From Bryobacteraceae bacterium (lineage in GTDB: Bacteria > Acidobacteriota > Terriglobia > Bryobacterales > Bryobacteraceae): a DNA stretch of 64,000 nt. Shown here piece after piece: positions 25,913-35,160 of this stretch. The stretch is taken from the NCBI GenBank assembly GCA_947458745.1, contig CANGYQ010000007.1, positions 141,339 through 205,338 of the forward strand, written 5' to 3'. The notes beneath the pieces were generated by a model. The model made no database searches, was not told the origin of the DNA, and was given only the letters and a program-made list of their open reading frames with translations. Each line of letters begins with the position of its first letter. Positions within the stretch are counted from its first letter, which is position 1. The translations under genes and the position numbers were made by a program.

Positions 25913-27787
25913 ATGATTCGTGCTTTGTTGCTGGGAATGCTGGCTTGGTCCGCGACGGCGGAAGTGATCCGCCTGGAACTGGTGGAGCGGACCGATTACG
26001 CCAATGGCCAAGCCTTCGGCCCGGCGGGCCCCTACGAAGTGGTGAGGGCCCGCGCCTACTTTGAAGCGGACCCGACGACGTCGGCCAACAAGCTGATTGT
26101 CGACCTGCACTTAGCGCCGCGCAATGAACGCGGCAAGGTGGAATGGTCCACCGATGTGTACGTCATCAAACCGCGTGACACCTCCAAAGGCAACGGCACG
26201 CTGCTCTACGAGGTCTCCAATCGCGGTGGGCGCGGCCTGCTGAATCAGTTCCAGCGCGGCGACGAGTTCCTTTTGCAGCAAGGCTTTTCCCTGCTATGGT
26301 GCGGCTGGCAGTGGGATATCCCCACTTCGGCGAAAGATGGCCTACGGATGTATTCACCCATCGCCACAGACAACGGCAAAGCCATCCGTGGTCCGGTCCG
26401 CGCCGAGTTTGTGCCCAACAAACGGGAGACCCGGATGTGGCTGGGCGACCGGAATCACGTGCCTTATCCCATTGTGGCCAACCCGCAGTTGACCGTCCGC
26501 AGCACAGGTGATGGCGAGCGCCAGCCCATCCCCGCCTCCGCCTTCAAGGTGATTGAGAACGGCCAAGCCATCGAGATGGCCGCCGGGTTTGAGCCGGGCC
26601 GCATTTACGACCTGGTCTACACGGCCGAGAATCCGCGCATCGCGGGGTTGGGCTCGGCCAGCATTCGCGATCTCGTGAGCTTCTTCCGTTACCCGGGCGG
26701 CAAAGGCCTGTTGTTGAACGCCGAAAGCCGGTTCATTAAGCGGACCATCGGCATGGGCACGTCCCAGAGCGGCCGTTTCCTGCGCAAGTATCTCTACGAC
26801 GGCTTCAATGCCGACGAGCAGGGCCGGATCGTGTTTGATGCCGTGTGGGCGCACGTGGCCGGGGCGGGCCGGGGCAGCTTTAACCACCGCTTTGCCCAGG
26901 CTTCCCGCGACGGGCACCCGATGATGAACTTCCTCTATCCCAGCGACCTCCCGCCCTTTACCGACGAGGTGATTCGCGCCAAGGCCAAGGCGGCGGGCGT
27001 TGAGCCGAAGATCTTCTACACCGATGGGTCGTACGAGTATTGGGGCCGCGGTGCCGCGCTGACGCACCTGAAAGAGGATGCCTCCGCTGATACCGGGTTG
27101 ACAGCAAATTCGCGCCGCTACTACTTGACGGGCACGCAGCACGGGGCCGGGCAGTTCCCTCCCCCGCACAATGCCAACACGGAGTATGCGGCCAATTCAA
27201 ACGACTATCGCTTTGCCATGCGCGCACTGCTAGTGGGGCTGAACACCTGGATTACCAGCGCCAAGGAGCCGCCCGCGTCCGCCTACCCGCTGTTGAGCAA
27301 GGGCGAACTGGTGGCCTATGACAAGATCAAGCTGCCGCTGGCCGGCGTGAAAACGCCCGCGCGTCCGCACAAGGTCTTCCGGCTCGACTTCGGACCAGAG
27401 TTTGAGGCCTCGGGCATTGTGACGAAAGAGCCGCCCGCCATTACGGGATCCTTCCCGGTGATGGTGCCGCAAGTGGACGCAACCGGAAATGAGATCGCCG
27501 GCATCCGCCTGCCGCAGATCTCCGTGCCGCTGGCCACTTACACCGGCTGGAACTACCGCACCAAGCAGATCGGCGCGGCAGGCGAGTTTTTCGACATGGT
27601 GGGTTCGACGTTTCCCTTCCCTGCCGCCAAGGTGGCTCAGCTGTACAAGGACAAGGATGAGTACTTGGCCAAGACGCTAGCGGCGGGTCGTGAACTGGTG
27701 AAGCAGCGCTATCTGCTGGAAGAAGACTTGCTAGAAGTGCTGGACCGGGCGGCGAAGCAGTGGGATGGCATGGCGGCCGTCAAGTAG
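25913..27787 (+). CDS. Exported alpha/beta-hydrolase domain protein
   Basis: A 624-residue protein with signal peptide MIRALLLGMLAWSATA. The mature protein begins with RLELVERTDYANGQAFGPAGPYEVVRARAYFEADP, the characteristic opening of a family called alpha/beta hydrolase domain-containing protein (Abhydrolase_10). The presumed nucleophile is in GMGTSQSGRFLRKYLYDGFN near residue 284. YLTGTQHGAGQFPPPHN near 405 could supply the His. Substrates in this family are not established. It is transcribed divergently from the PspA operon, with 132 bases between the starts. Confidence 0.85.
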   Translation: MIRALLLGMLAWSATAEVIRLELVERTDYANGQAFGPAGPYEVVRARAYFEADPTTSANKLIVDLHLAPRNERGKVEWSTDVYVIKPRDTSKGNGTLLYEVSNRGGRGLLNQFQRGDEFLLQQGFSLLWCGWQWDIPTSAKDGLRMYSPIATDNGKAIRGPVRAEFVPNKRETRMWLGDRNHVPYPIVANPQLTVRSTGDGERQPIPASAFKVIENGQAIEMAAGFEPGRIYDLVYTAENPRIAGLGSASIRDLVSFFRYPGGKGLLLNAESRFIKRTIGMGTSQSGRFLRKYLYDGFNADEQGRIVFDAVWAHVAGAGRGSFNHRFAQASRDGHPMMNFLYPSDLPPFTDEVIRAKAKAAGVEPKIFYTDGSYEYWGRGAALTHLKEDASADTGLTANSRRYYLTGTQHGAGQFPPPHNANTEYAANSNDYRFAMRALLVGLNTWITSAKEPPASAYPLLSKGELVAYDKIKLPLAGVKTPARPHKVFRLDFGPEFEASGIVTKEPPAITGSFPVMVPQVDATGNEIAGIRLPQISVPLATYTGWNYRTKQIGAAGEFFDMVGSTFPFPAAKVAQLYKDKDEYLAKTLAAGRELVKQRYLLEEDLLEVLDRAAKQWDGMAAVK

Positions 27788-27793
27788 ACGGAA

Positions 27794-29149
27794 CTACTTG
27801 CCAATACAGAACTTGCCGAAGATGTTGTTCAGGATGTCGTCGGCGGTGGTGGCACCGGTGATGGCGTCGATCGGACGCAGCGCCGAGTAAAGGTCCAGCA
27901 GCAGCATCTCGTGTGGAATGCGGTCCTCTATCGTCAGCCGCGCGCGGTCCAGGAAGTCCCAGCTGTCACGGAGCAACCGCTCATGGCGCATCGAGGTGAT
28001 GAAGCCATCTTCCTGCGACGGAATGCCGTCGGGGTTCAGCGTCGCCAGGATTGCTTCGCGCAGAGCCTCGACGCCTTCGCCGGTCAGGGCCGACACGGGG
28101 ATGGCCTCGCTGAGGATTTGCGCCCGAGGTGCCAGGTCCGCCTTGTTGGCCACGATCAACATCCGCCCTGCCTGCTGGGCGCGCTCGATCAACTGGTGAT
28201 CGCCGGGTTCCAGCGGCTGCGACAGGTCCAGCACCACCAGCGTCAGGTCGGCATCGGCCAGCGCCTGCCAGCTGCGCTCAATTCCCAGGGTCTCCACCAC
28301 ATCCACTGATTCGCGGACCCCCGCCGTATCAACAAACTTCACCGGAATTCCGGCAATGGAGGCGGTCTCGCTGACCACGTCGCGGGTGGTGCCGGGAATG
28401 TCGGTGACGATGGCGCGATCCTGCCCCACCAGCCGGTTGAACAGACTGCTCTTGCCCACGTTGGGACGGCCGAGGATGGCCAGCGTCAGACCGTCATGCA
28501 CCAGCTTGCCGTACGCAAAGCTATCGATCAGCCGGACCAGTTGCGGTTCGATCAGACTGAGCCGCCGCAGCAGTTCGGCGTCCGGTGCCACGTCGATGTC
28601 GTTGTCGGCGAAATCGATGCCGGCTTCGAGCAGCGAGATCAGCTCGATCAGTTCGGCCTTCAGCGGTGCCAGCCGGCGGGAAACGGAGCCCGAGACTTGC
28701 TGCGCCGCCACACGGGCCTGATAAAGCGTGGTGGCGTCAATCAGATCCCGAACGGCTTCGGCTTGTGGAAGGTCCAGATGGCCGTGGATAAAGGCCCGCA
28801 GGGTAAACTCGCCTGGCTCCGCCAGACGCGCGCCCAATGACGTAGCCCGCTCCAGCACGGCCCGCAGCACGACGGGTGAACCATGAAGCGACAACTCCAC
28901 CACGTCTTCGCCCGTATAAGAATGTGGGGCTTGAAACCACGTCGCCAGCCCATCATCCAGCTTGGCGCCGTCCTCGCCGACGACGATCACGCGATGGGCG
29001 TGGCGCGGCTGCCAGTCCGGAACGTGCTGCAGCAGACCACCGGAAATTGTGAGCGCCGCAGGTCCGGATAACCGGATGAGGCCAATGCCGCCACGGCCCA
29101 TGGGCGTGGAAATCGCGGCAATTGTCGCGGAGTTAGGAGCGGCTGTCAC
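27794..29149 (-). CDS. mnmE: tRNA modification GTPase MnmE
   Basis: About 451 residues from GTG 29149 ([15 protein letters not shown]), the start that fits the family length; it overlaps the jag stop by 17 bases. The N-terminal tetrahydrofolate-binding domain includes [17 protein letters not shown]. The helical domain embeds the G domain, with the P-loop [23 protein letters not shown] and NKAD. The C-terminus ends in FCIGK, carrying the conserved Cys. With MnmG it makes the 5-carboxymethylaminomethyl group on U34 of certain tRNAs. mnmG is not adjacent here. Confidence 0.96.
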   Translation of the reverse strand: MTAAPNSATIAAISTPMGRGGIGLIRLSGPAALTISGGLLQHVPDWQPRHAHRVIVVGEDGAKLDDGLATWFQAPHSYTGEDVVELSLHGSPVVLRAVLERATSLGARLAEPGEFTLRAFIHGHLDLPQAEAVRDLIDATTLYQARVAAQQVSGSVSRRLAPLKAELIELISLLEAGIDFADNDIDVAPDAELLRRLSLIEPQLVRLIDSFAYGKLVHDGLTLAILGRPNVGKSSLFNRLVGQDRAIVTDIPGTTRDVVSETASIAGIPVKFVDTAGVRESVDVVETLGIERSWQALADADLTLVVLDLSQPLEPGDHQLIERAQQAGRMLIVANKADLAPRAQILSEAIPVSALTGEGVEALREAILATLNPDGIPSQEDGFITSMRHERLLRDSWDFLDRARLTIEDRIPHEMLLLDLYSALRPIDAITGATTADDILNNIFGKFCIGK

Positions 29150-29789
29150 GGCGGGGTCCACGCCCGCGGTCACCATCGCGGCGCGGGCCACGATCCCGGT
29201 CACCACCGCGGCCGCCACCCGGTCCGCCGAACTTATTGCGGGACACAAAGTCCGGCTGACGCACCGGCGGAGGAGGTGCCGGCGGCATCGGAGCATCCAG
29301 CAGCAACACGCAAACCTGGCGGAACGGACCGCCACCGACGCTTTCGCTGCGCAGTTCCTTTTCCTCGCGCAAAGCCAAGTGCAGAATGCGCCGCTCGCGG
29401 GAGGTCATGGGATTGAAGAAGTACGCCTGACCGGTCTTCTTCACCCGTTCAGCCGCACTTTGCGCCGACATGCGCAGTTCCTGCACGCGCAGCACGCGGT
29501 AATCGTTGGCGTCAAAACAGATCCGGGAATGGTCTTCCGCCGGCAGACGGAGCGCTTCCAGCGTCAAATGCTCCAGCGCCAGCAACAGTTCAGCCTTATT
29601 CTCAAGAACCAGATCGACGTCTGGACCCGACAAGCGGACCATCAGGTCCGGCGTTTCAAAGTCCGGGTGTACACCCGCTCCGCTGGCCACCTTCACGGTC
29701 AATTGGAATCCGGCTTTGGCGATCACCGGGGCCAGAAACGCTTCAATGCGGGGCCCGGTTTCCGCCAGCCCATACTTTACAGTGCTCAT
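29133..29789 (-). CDS. jag: Jag/KhpB RNA-binding protein
   Basis: A 218-residue protein. The KH domain covers about residues 70-145 ([50 protein letters not shown]) and the R3H domain follows ([29 protein letters not shown]). The tail is unusually rich in Arg-Gly-Asp repeats ([20 protein letters not shown]), which could add non-specific RNA binding. KhpB/Jag proteins bind small RNAs and mRNAs. It sits between yidC and mnmE as in many bacteria, overlapping mnmE. Confidence 0.92.
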   Translation of the reverse strand: MSTVKYGLAETGPRIEAFLAPVIAKAGFQLTVKVASGAGVHPDFETPDLMVRLSGPDVDLVLENKAELLLALEHLTLEALRLPAEDHSRICFDANDYRVLRVQELRMSAQSAAERVKKTGQAYFFNPMTSRERRILHLALREEKELRSESVGGGPFRQVCVLLLDAPMPPAPPPPVRQPDFVSRNKFGGPGGGRGGDRDRGPRRDGDRGRGPRRDSRS

Positions 29790-29818
29790 TCGATACCCGT
29801 GCTCGCTTAATTTTGCGC

Positions 29819-31516
29819 TTACTTCGACTTTTTCTTCGGTGCCGGGGCTTTCACCACCGTGGCCGCAGCCGGAGCAGGCATCATCTTGTTAAACGCCAAT
29901 TGCTGGACGATACCAACCAAGTTACCAGTGAGCCAGTATAACACCAGGCCACTGGACGCCCCGTAGAACATGAAGCCGAACACCAGCGGCATAAACATCA
30001 TCATTTTCTGTTGCGCCGGGTCGCCGCCGGTGGCGGGCGTCATCTTCTGCAGCCAGAACTGCGTACCGATCATCACCAGCGGCAGAATCCGGATGGCAAT
30101 CGTCTCCGGCTGCGAAAGATCGCTTACCCAGAGCCAACTGGCCTGGCGCAATTCAATCGAGACCGACAGCACCGCATAGAAAGCAAACAGGAACGGAAAC
30201 TGGAGCACCAGCGGCAAACACCCGCCCGCCGGATTGACGCCGTGCTTCTTATACAGCGCCATGATCTCTTCATTCTTGTTCGCCATCTTGGGGTCTTTCA
30301 TCGAAAGGCCCTTGTAGCGCTCGTTGATGGCGTTCATCTCCGGCTGCACCAGCGCCATCTTGCGCATTGATTGCAGCGAGGAGACCTTCAACGGCAGCAG
30401 CAGTATGTTGATGACGATGGTGACCAGGATGATCGACCAGCCCCAGTTCTTTACCCAGTTGTCGTTGACATAGTGCAACGCCAGAAACAGGTACTTGGCC
30501 ATGATCGACGTCCAGCCGAAGTCGATCAACCCTTCCAGCTTCGGGTCGATGCTCTTGAGCAGGTCGTAATCCTTAGGGCCAACAAACAATGACATCTGAT
30601 TGCGACCGGAGCCGCCAATCGCCCCGCCCACAATGGCCTCGTCCTTGCCATCCTTGTCCGGGATCATGTCGTTGATGGTCATCAACTCCAGGCTGGTTCC
30701 GGCCGGCGGCAGTGCCACCAGCGCGAAATAGGCATCCTCCAGGCCCGCGAAGGCGAAGTTGCCCGCCTTGGACTTCGGACCGTCCTCGGCATGTTTGGCA
30801 TCATTGGTGACCAGCTTGTTCTCCACCACATCAAACGACAGGCTGTGTTTGCTGGCGGCCAAATTGATCACCGAGGCATCACCAAACCCGCCGCGCCAGG
30901 CCAGCAAATGGGGTACCGCCACGCTGCCTTCAAACAGCTCCGAACCGACTTGGGCCAGATAGGAACCCTTCTTCAGCCGGATCGACTTCTTGGCCGACAG
31001 GCGCCCATCAGAATAGGCAAACTCATAGCCACCATCAACAGCGGTGGCCACAAACAGCACATCATTCACCGGGGCCCAGCCCTCACGGCCCTTGATCATC
31101 ACCGAAAACGGGTAACCGTTCTTCTTGACTGCCGCCGCGCTGACTAAATCCAGCGGCTTGCCGTTGGAGTCCTTGTAATTCTTCAGCACCCAACTCTTCA
31201 CCAGCGCGCCCCGGTTGGTCACCTCGATCTTGAATAGATCGTTCTCCACCACCGACACTTCTTCCTTCGCTGCCGCCGTCGCCCCCGCGGGAGCCGTGGG
31301 TGCGGCCGGAGCCGCCGCCGCGGGAGCGGGTGCCGGCGCCGCGGGCTGCGTCTTGGCGGCCTCCTGCTTCTTCGGTGGTGCTTCAGGCGTCGGCTTATAG
31401 AAGTAGGGCGTAACAAAAAGGACGGCCAGCATTAACACCATGGCGATCACCAGGCGGATCTCCATGGGCATCTCTTTGCCTTTTTGCGGGTTCGGTATGG
31501 GCTGGAAGTCAGACAT
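29819..31516 (-). CDS. yidC: Membrane protein insertase YidC
   Basis: A 565-residue inner-membrane protein. The N-terminal anchor (IRLVIAMVLMLAVLFVTPYFY) is followed by an Ala/Pro-rich linker, then the large periplasmic beta domain (about residues 75-335). The conserved YidC/Oxa1 core has five helices: NWGWSIILVTIVINILLLPLK, the cytoplasmic coiled-coil loop with MNAINERYKG, and the helices around FPFLFAFYAVLSVS. It inserts proteins into the membrane with or without SecYEG. It ends 30 bases before jag. Confidence 0.96.
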   Translation of the reverse strand: MSDFQPIPNPQKGKEMPMEIRLVIAMVLMLAVLFVTPYFYKPTPEAPPKKQEAAKTQPAAPAPAPAAAAPAAPTAPAGATAAAKEEVSVVENDLFKIEVTNRGALVKSWVLKNYKDSNGKPLDLVSAAAVKKNGYPFSVMIKGREGWAPVNDVLFVATAVDGGYEFAYSDGRLSAKKSIRLKKGSYLAQVGSELFEGSVAVPHLLAWRGGFGDASVINLAASKHSLSFDVVENKLVTNDAKHAEDGPKSKAGNFAFAGLEDAYFALVALPPAGTSLELMTINDMIPDKDGKDEAIVGGAIGGSGRNQMSLFVGPKDYDLLKSIDPKLEGLIDFGWTSIMAKYLFLALHYVNDNWVKNWGWSIILVTIVINILLLPLKVSSLQSMRKMALVQPEMNAINERYKGLSMKDPKMANKNEEIMALYKKHGVNPAGGCLPLVLQFPFLFAFYAVLSVSIELRQASWLWVSDLSQPETIAIRILPLVMIGTQFWLQKMTPATGGDPAQQKMMMFMPLVFGFMFYGASSGLVLYWLTGNLVGIVQQLAFNKMMPAPAAATVVKAPAPKKKSK

Positions 31517-31540
31517 CAGTTTATGTGTGGTTCAAAAGAA

Positions 31541-31762
31541 TTAGCAGCGTGGCGGAACGGGATCGAAACCGCCGGAATGAAACGGATGGCAGCGGCCCAA
31601 ACGCCGCAAACCCAACCAGACCCCACGCACGGGGCCATGATGGGCAATGGCTTGGGCCATGTACTCAGAGCAAGTGGGGCGAAAGCGGCAGGCCGAAGGC
31701 AGCAGCGGCGAAAGCCATCGCTTGTAAAGTGCCAGCGCGCCAATCAGCCAGGAGCCAATCAT
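31541..31762 (-). CDS. yidD: Membrane protein insertion efficiency factor YidD
   Basis: A 73-residue protein starting [21 protein letters not shown], with the family core [45 protein letters not shown]. The ATG at 31762 overlaps the rnpA stop as ATGA, which favours it over the ATG at 31771. YidD helps YidC-mediated insertion at the membrane surface. It ends 24 bases before yidC. Confidence 0.94.
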   Translation of the reverse strand: MIGSWLIGALALYKRWLSPLLPSACRFRPTCSEYMAQAIAHHGPVRGVWLGLRRLGRCHPFHSGGFDPVPPRC

Positions 31763-32127
31763 CGGGAACATCGCGCAATCAGCTTCTCGACATCGGCGCG
31801 GAGCCGGTCCAGGGGTGCGTCTTCAGCCACGCGCCGGGGGTTAAAGACAATCCAGCACTTAGCCGGAAACCGGTGCCGCTCCAGCCGGATAAGCTCACGC
31901 AGCCGTCGCCGGATGCGGTTCCGATGGACAGACTTGCCGACGGCACGCGGCAGTGTAAACCCGAAGCGCGGCCCGTCAGCCGGGTCACGCTCCAGACAGA
32001 ACGCGGTAAACAAACCAGTGGAAAGACGCCATCCCCGGTCGTAGACCAAACGAAAATCGGCAGGTCGGAGAAGGCGTACACGCTTAGGGTAAGAAAAAGA
32101 GTTCGGCGTCGTCGCGTTTTCGGTGAT
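31759..32127 (-). CDS. rnpA: Ribonuclease P protein component (start codon non-canonical)
   Basis: The frame ending at TGA 31759-31761 contains the RnpA core: [47 protein letters not shown] (the RNR motif that binds P RNA) and a C-terminal helix. The only ATG/GTG/TTG in frame is TTG 32049, which would cut off the conserved RLLRPADF segment. Upstream the frame stays open to stops inside rpmH, with ATC 32127, ATC 32133 or ATA 32148 as the only near-start codons. 32127 is given because it yields a normal length near 122 residues. The protein assists RNase P RNA in processing tRNA 5' ends. Confidence 0.85.
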   Translation of the reverse strand: MTENATTPNSFSYPKRVRLLRPADFRLVYDRGWRLSTGLFTAFCLERDPADGPRFGFTLPRAVGKSVHRNRIRRRLRELIRLERHRFPAKCWIVFNPRRVAEDAPLDRLRADVEKLIARCSR

Positions 32128-32165
32128 GGCGATGTCAGGCGTGGCTATGAAACCGCAAGCCGGAT

Positions 32166-32333
32166 CTAGTGCGACGCGCGAACAGCGCGCTCATCACTAA
32201 CCGTCAGCTTCCAACGGCCACGGGCGCGGCGACGAGCCAGCACGTTCCGGCCGTCGACAGTGCTCATCCGGTGACGGAAGCCATGTTTCTTTGCCCGCTT
32301 GCGATTATTGGGCTGAAATGTACGTTTGGGCAT
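32166..32333 (-). CDS. rpmH: 50S ribosomal protein L34
   Basis: A 55-residue basic protein starting [20 protein letters not shown] with [21 protein letters not shown], the diagnostic L34 sequence. It extends a little beyond the usual 44-46 residues with [21 protein letters not shown] ribosome site precedes the ATG. It is the first gene of the rpmH-rnpA-yidD-yidC-jag-mnmE cluster. Confidence 0.97.
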   Translation of the reverse strand: MPKRTFQPNNRKRAKKHGFRHRMSTVDGRNVLARRRARGRWKLTVSDERAVRASH

Positions 32334-32367
32334 AGAAAATCCTCGGGCGGGAAGTACCGCAAACCCT

Positions 32368-32397
32368 AGTATAGGGGACGTTGGAGGGTTGTGTCAA
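32368..32397 (-). promoter_or_regulatory. Predicted sigma-70 type promoter of the rpmH cluster
   Basis: Reading leftward, TTGACA (32397-32392) and TATACT (32373-32368) are separated by 18 bases, a near-consensus promoter 35 bases before the rpmH ATG. The -35 box covers the earliest GTG of the divergent BrnT-like frame. Confidence 0.75.
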
Positions 32398-32747
32398 AAG
32401 GCGGTGACGGGGGGTTGGCCGAAGTTGACTCGGGAGGTAGGGCGGCATACATTGTAAATACAGTATTCAGTTGGGATGCTTCCAATCAAGGCCATGTGGC
32501 AAGACACGGGATCGCGCCCGGCGAGGTTGAGGAAGTACTGCAGGGCGTCCGGGTCCAGGCAGGCTCAGATGATCGAGGTGGGGAGACGAGATTCCGGGCG
32601 GTTGGCGAGACGGCAGCGGGAAGAGTTTTGGTTGTTGTGTACGTTGAAAGAGAAGGGGCCATCCGGCCGGTTACCGCCTTCCCGGCCAACAGACAAGTGA
32701 GGAAATGGTATGTCGAAGAGCGAAAAGCCCAGCAAGACAGTAGATAA
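32391..32747 (+). CDS. BrnT-like toxin of a type II toxin-antitoxin pair
   Basis: Up to 118 residues. The recognisable domain starts at [28 protein letters not shown] and continues [44 protein letters not shown], the BrnT-type RelE-like RNase fold. The GTG at 32391 is the longest start, but it overlaps the rpmH -35 box. TTG 32415 is another option, and an in-frame ATT at 32451 just before the domain, behind a GGGAGG, would match the usual family length. The next gene overlaps by 38 bases, as expected for a co-expressed toxin and antitoxin. Confidence 0.75.
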   Translation: MSKGGDGGLAEVDSGGRAAYIVNTVFSWDASNQGHVARHGIAPGEVEEVLQGVRVQAGSDDRGGETRFRAVGETAAGRVLVVVYVEREGAIRPVTAFPANRQVRKWYVEERKAQQDSR

Positions 32748-33033
32748 GAAGAGCCATTGGGCGGAGTGCTCCAATGAGGCGGAAGAGGCCGCTTGGTGGG
32801 AACAGAACCAAGACTACATCCTACGCAAGTTCCGGGAAGACGCGCAGGCGGGCACGCTCAAACGGACTGCTACGGCGCTAGTGGGCGCAGAGACGCTCCC
32901 CGCCAAACCGATCTCCATCCGATTGCCCCAAGCTGATATCGCCCTGGCCCGCCAGCAGGCCGCCGAAAACGGGGTACCCTACCAAACCTGGCTGAAGCAG
33001 ATCATCCATCGTGGACTGCGCAAGACGGGCTAA
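32710..33033 (+). CDS. BrnA/CopG-like antitoxin
   Basis: A 107-residue protein with a ribosome site (GAGGAAA) before ATG 32710. The C-terminal half, ISIRLPQADIALARQQAAENGVPYQTWLKQIIHRGLRK, is a ribbon-helix-helix DNA-binding domain of the BrnA/CopG type. The N-terminal half (HWAECSNEAEEAAWWEQNQDYILRKF) would wrap the toxin. It probably represses its own operon as well as neutralising the BrnT-like protein. Assignment rests on the domain pattern and the overlap with the toxin gene. Confidence 0.8.
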   Translation: MSKSEKPSKTVDKKSHWAECSNEAEEAAWWEQNQDYILRKFREDAQAGTLKRTATALVGAETLPAKPISIRLPQADIALARQQAAENGVPYQTWLKQIIHRGLRKTG

Positions 33034-33111
33034 TGGGGGCTGGTACCTCGCGGGTATCCTGGACGACCATCGCGAGCATCGCTCTGCGAAGTACCGATAA
33101 AGTGTGCCGCA

Positions 33112-34317
33112 CTACCGCGCCATCCGCCCGAACAACTCCTCCGCCACCTTCACGGCTGCTTCCGCTGCTGGCCGGTCGGGCTGTTCGCTGGAGTCGTTGT
33201 AGCCTTCCATCTCGCCCTTCGTGCCTCCGTCCTGAATGACGATGCCGTCGCGGCGGGCTAGCATGAAGACGCCTTTGTAGAACACGCCGTAGTTCACCCC
33301 CGGCTGCGGGATCAGCCACGCGATCTGGCCGCGGACCGGGACGATGGATTCGTCCTTCCACAGTGCCCGCGCGCCGTAGCCGGTGCAGTTGATCAGCACT
33401 TTTTGAGGCAGCGCGCTCAGCTCGGAGGGCGAGTGCAACTCCCGCATTTCCAGCTTGCCGCCCTCCACCAGAAAGTCGTTCACCAGCTGTCGCGAGTATC
33501 CGGCCACGTTGAACGTCAGCCCGGTGTCGCGGCGGGCGTAGCGGGTGGGGAACGGGTGGCTGCCGGGAGGCAGCACTTGCGGGCGTGGGGTCAGGTCGGC
33601 CACGCGGTCCTGGTAGTGCGCAAAGTCGAGCTCACCGGGTTGTGCTCCACCACGCGCCCGGCCAAAACCGCCGCCTGACGGGCTGTCGTCGGAAAGCATG
33701 TAGCGATCGGTCCATTCAATCGGATTGCCGGACATGCCCAGGAAGCTCTCATAGGTGTGGAACGAGTAGCGGCACATCTTCTCCCACAGCGCCGGGAAAT
33801 CGGGCGAGACGGCGCTGGCGAGTGCCACCCGCGAATCGGGCGTCCAGGAGCCGGTGGCGCGCGCGGAACGCACCTCCGGCGGACGCTCCTTGGCATAGAT
33901 GGTCACCTTGGCACCGGCCCGCTGCAGCAGAATGGCGGCGGTCAGCCCCAGTGCGCCGCAGCCGATGACGCCCACTTCGCGCTCGCCCGTGGCCATTGCC
34001 TTCTCGACCGCCAGGGCTCCGGAGCCCCAGGAGAGTGACCAGCCACTACCGCCGTGGCCATAGTTGTGGACGACGGTCTTGTCGCCCACACGCTCCACAT
34101 CCAGGCGCGGACCGGCCGCTCGGAAGGGGCGAACGCAGACCGTAACCCGAAAAATGCGGTCCGTATGGGCCCGGATGGGCGCGAGCTTGGGCACGGGATC
34201 GAAAGTGGGTAAGGCTCCGGCAGCGGGGGCCGGGGGCGTCGCCACAGTCTTCACCTGACGCGCGCAACCCGTCAAGCCCGCCAGCGCCGTACTGCCCAAA
34301 AACTGTCGCCGATCCAT
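33112..34317 (-). CDS. Tat-exported FAD-dependent oxidoreductase (D-amino-acid-oxidase-like)
   Basis: About 401 residues starting MDRRQFLGSTALAGLTGCARQV, a twin-arginine signal that ends in a lipobox-like LTGC, so it may be a lipoprotein. The FAD domain shows GVIGCGALGLTAAILLQRAGAKVTIYAKE. NYGHGGSGWSLSWGSGALAVEKA and NCTGYGARALW fit the DAAO/DAO group. It would oxidise an amine or amino acid in the periplasm; the substrate cannot be read from sequence. It is unusual that the NYGHGGSGW motif comes before the dinucleotide-binding motif, a circularly shifted order compared with classic DAAO. Confidence 0.8.
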   Translation of the reverse strand: MDRRQFLGSTALAGLTGCARQVKTVATPPAPAAGALPTFDPVPKLAPIRAHTDRIFRVTVCVRPFRAAGPRLDVERVGDKTVVHNYGHGGSGWSLSWGSGALAVEKAMATGEREVGVIGCGALGLTAAILLQRAGAKVTIYAKERPPEVRSARATGSWTPDSRVALASAVSPDFPALWEKMCRYSFHTYESFLGMSGNPIEWTDRYMLSDDSPSGGGFGRARGGAQPGELDFAHYQDRVADLTPRPQVLPPGSHPFPTRYARRDTGLTFNVAGYSRQLVNDFLVEGGKLEMRELHSPSELSALPQKVLINCTGYGARALWKDESIVPVRGQIAWLIPQPGVNYGVFYKGVFMLARRDGIVIQDGGTKGEMEGYNDSSEQPDRPAAEAAVKVAEELFGRMAR

Positions 34318-34464
34318 GGCACCCCTTGTCGAACAAGAATTGGAAACATCCAAGTCTGCCAGTCGGGGGCAGTTGCGGTGCCAGACAGAGCGCCGCCACC
34401 TCGGGTAGAGCCTAATTTAGCAAACTGGTCTCAGCCGCTTGGTGATTACTGAAAACATGGCGGA

Positions 34465-35151
34465 TTAGAAACGGCCGCTCGCACGGGGGAGCTGCCAGAT
34501 TGGCCCTTCAAACCCGAATTGGGCGAACAGAGCCCGCGCTTCATCGACGGTCCATTTGCGCCAGTCGGGGTCCAGGTGACGGCCGTACCACACGGCGGCA
34601 AACTCGTAGACCCGCTGAATGGGCTGGGCACTGCCGCGCGGGATGGCGTGGCGTTTGCACCAAGCATCAATGGCTGCCTCAGAATCGAACACCAGCATGT
34701 TGGCGCAGGTATAGATCACGTTGTCCCAGGCGCGCGCCATGGGCACCGGGAAGTGCACCCAAAGCTCTTCGCGCACGCGTTGCTGGTCAACGTGGATGGT
34801 CACCGGTTGCCCCTCAGCGCCCAGCGTCGTCGCAATCGTCACCTGATCCCCACCCAGCAGGGCCGCCACCCCCAGCGAACACCAGGCGCAATTGCCCCAC
34901 CACAACCGGTCACGCTGCCGGACCACGAAGGGTGTCGCGGATGTGGCAAAGGGATGGATCACCCAGACCTCCGGCTGGTGCGGATGGAGGACGACGCCGT
35001 GGTAATCAGCCAGCCCGCGAAGAGCTTCCGCCATCGAAGTCAGGTCCACCGCGAACTCTTCCGCCAGCGTGGCGCATGATGGTGCGAAGCCCTCATCCAC
35101 GATGCGGCGCAGGATTGCGTAGTGCAGCTGGCTATTGCTGGGTGTGGCCAT
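34465..35151 (-). CDS. MerB-like (alkylmercury lyase family) protein, key Asp absent
   Basis: A 228-residue protein. An N-terminal winged-helix segment (HYAILRRIVDEGFAPSCATLAEEFAVD) and a C-terminal core follow the MerB layout. WWGNCAWCSLGVAALLG aligns with the Cys96 region, and YTCANMLVF with the Cys159 region. In MerB the catalytic set is Cys96, Asp99 and Cys159; here the Asp99 position appears to be Gly (WCSLG against WCALD). It is probably not an organomercury lyase, and no mer genes are nearby. The real reaction is unknown. Confidence 0.75.
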   Translation of the reverse strand: MATPSNSQLHYAILRRIVDEGFAPSCATLAEEFAVDLTSMAEALRGLADYHGVVLHPHQPEVWVIHPFATSATPFVVRQRDRLWWGNCAWCSLGVAALLGGDQVTIATTLGAEGQPVTIHVDQQRVREELWVHFPVPMARAWDNVIYTCANMLVFDSEAAIDAWCKRHAIPRGSAQPIQRVYEFAAVWYGRHLDPDWRKWTVDEARALFAQFGFEGPIWQLPRASGRF

Positions 35152-35160
35152 ACCAAGAGA

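Noticed and set aside
31779..32081. A GTG-started frame overlapping rnpA as the real gene
   Set aside because: It shows no family pattern, while the neighbouring frame encodes the RnpA RNR motif and the segment upstream of it.
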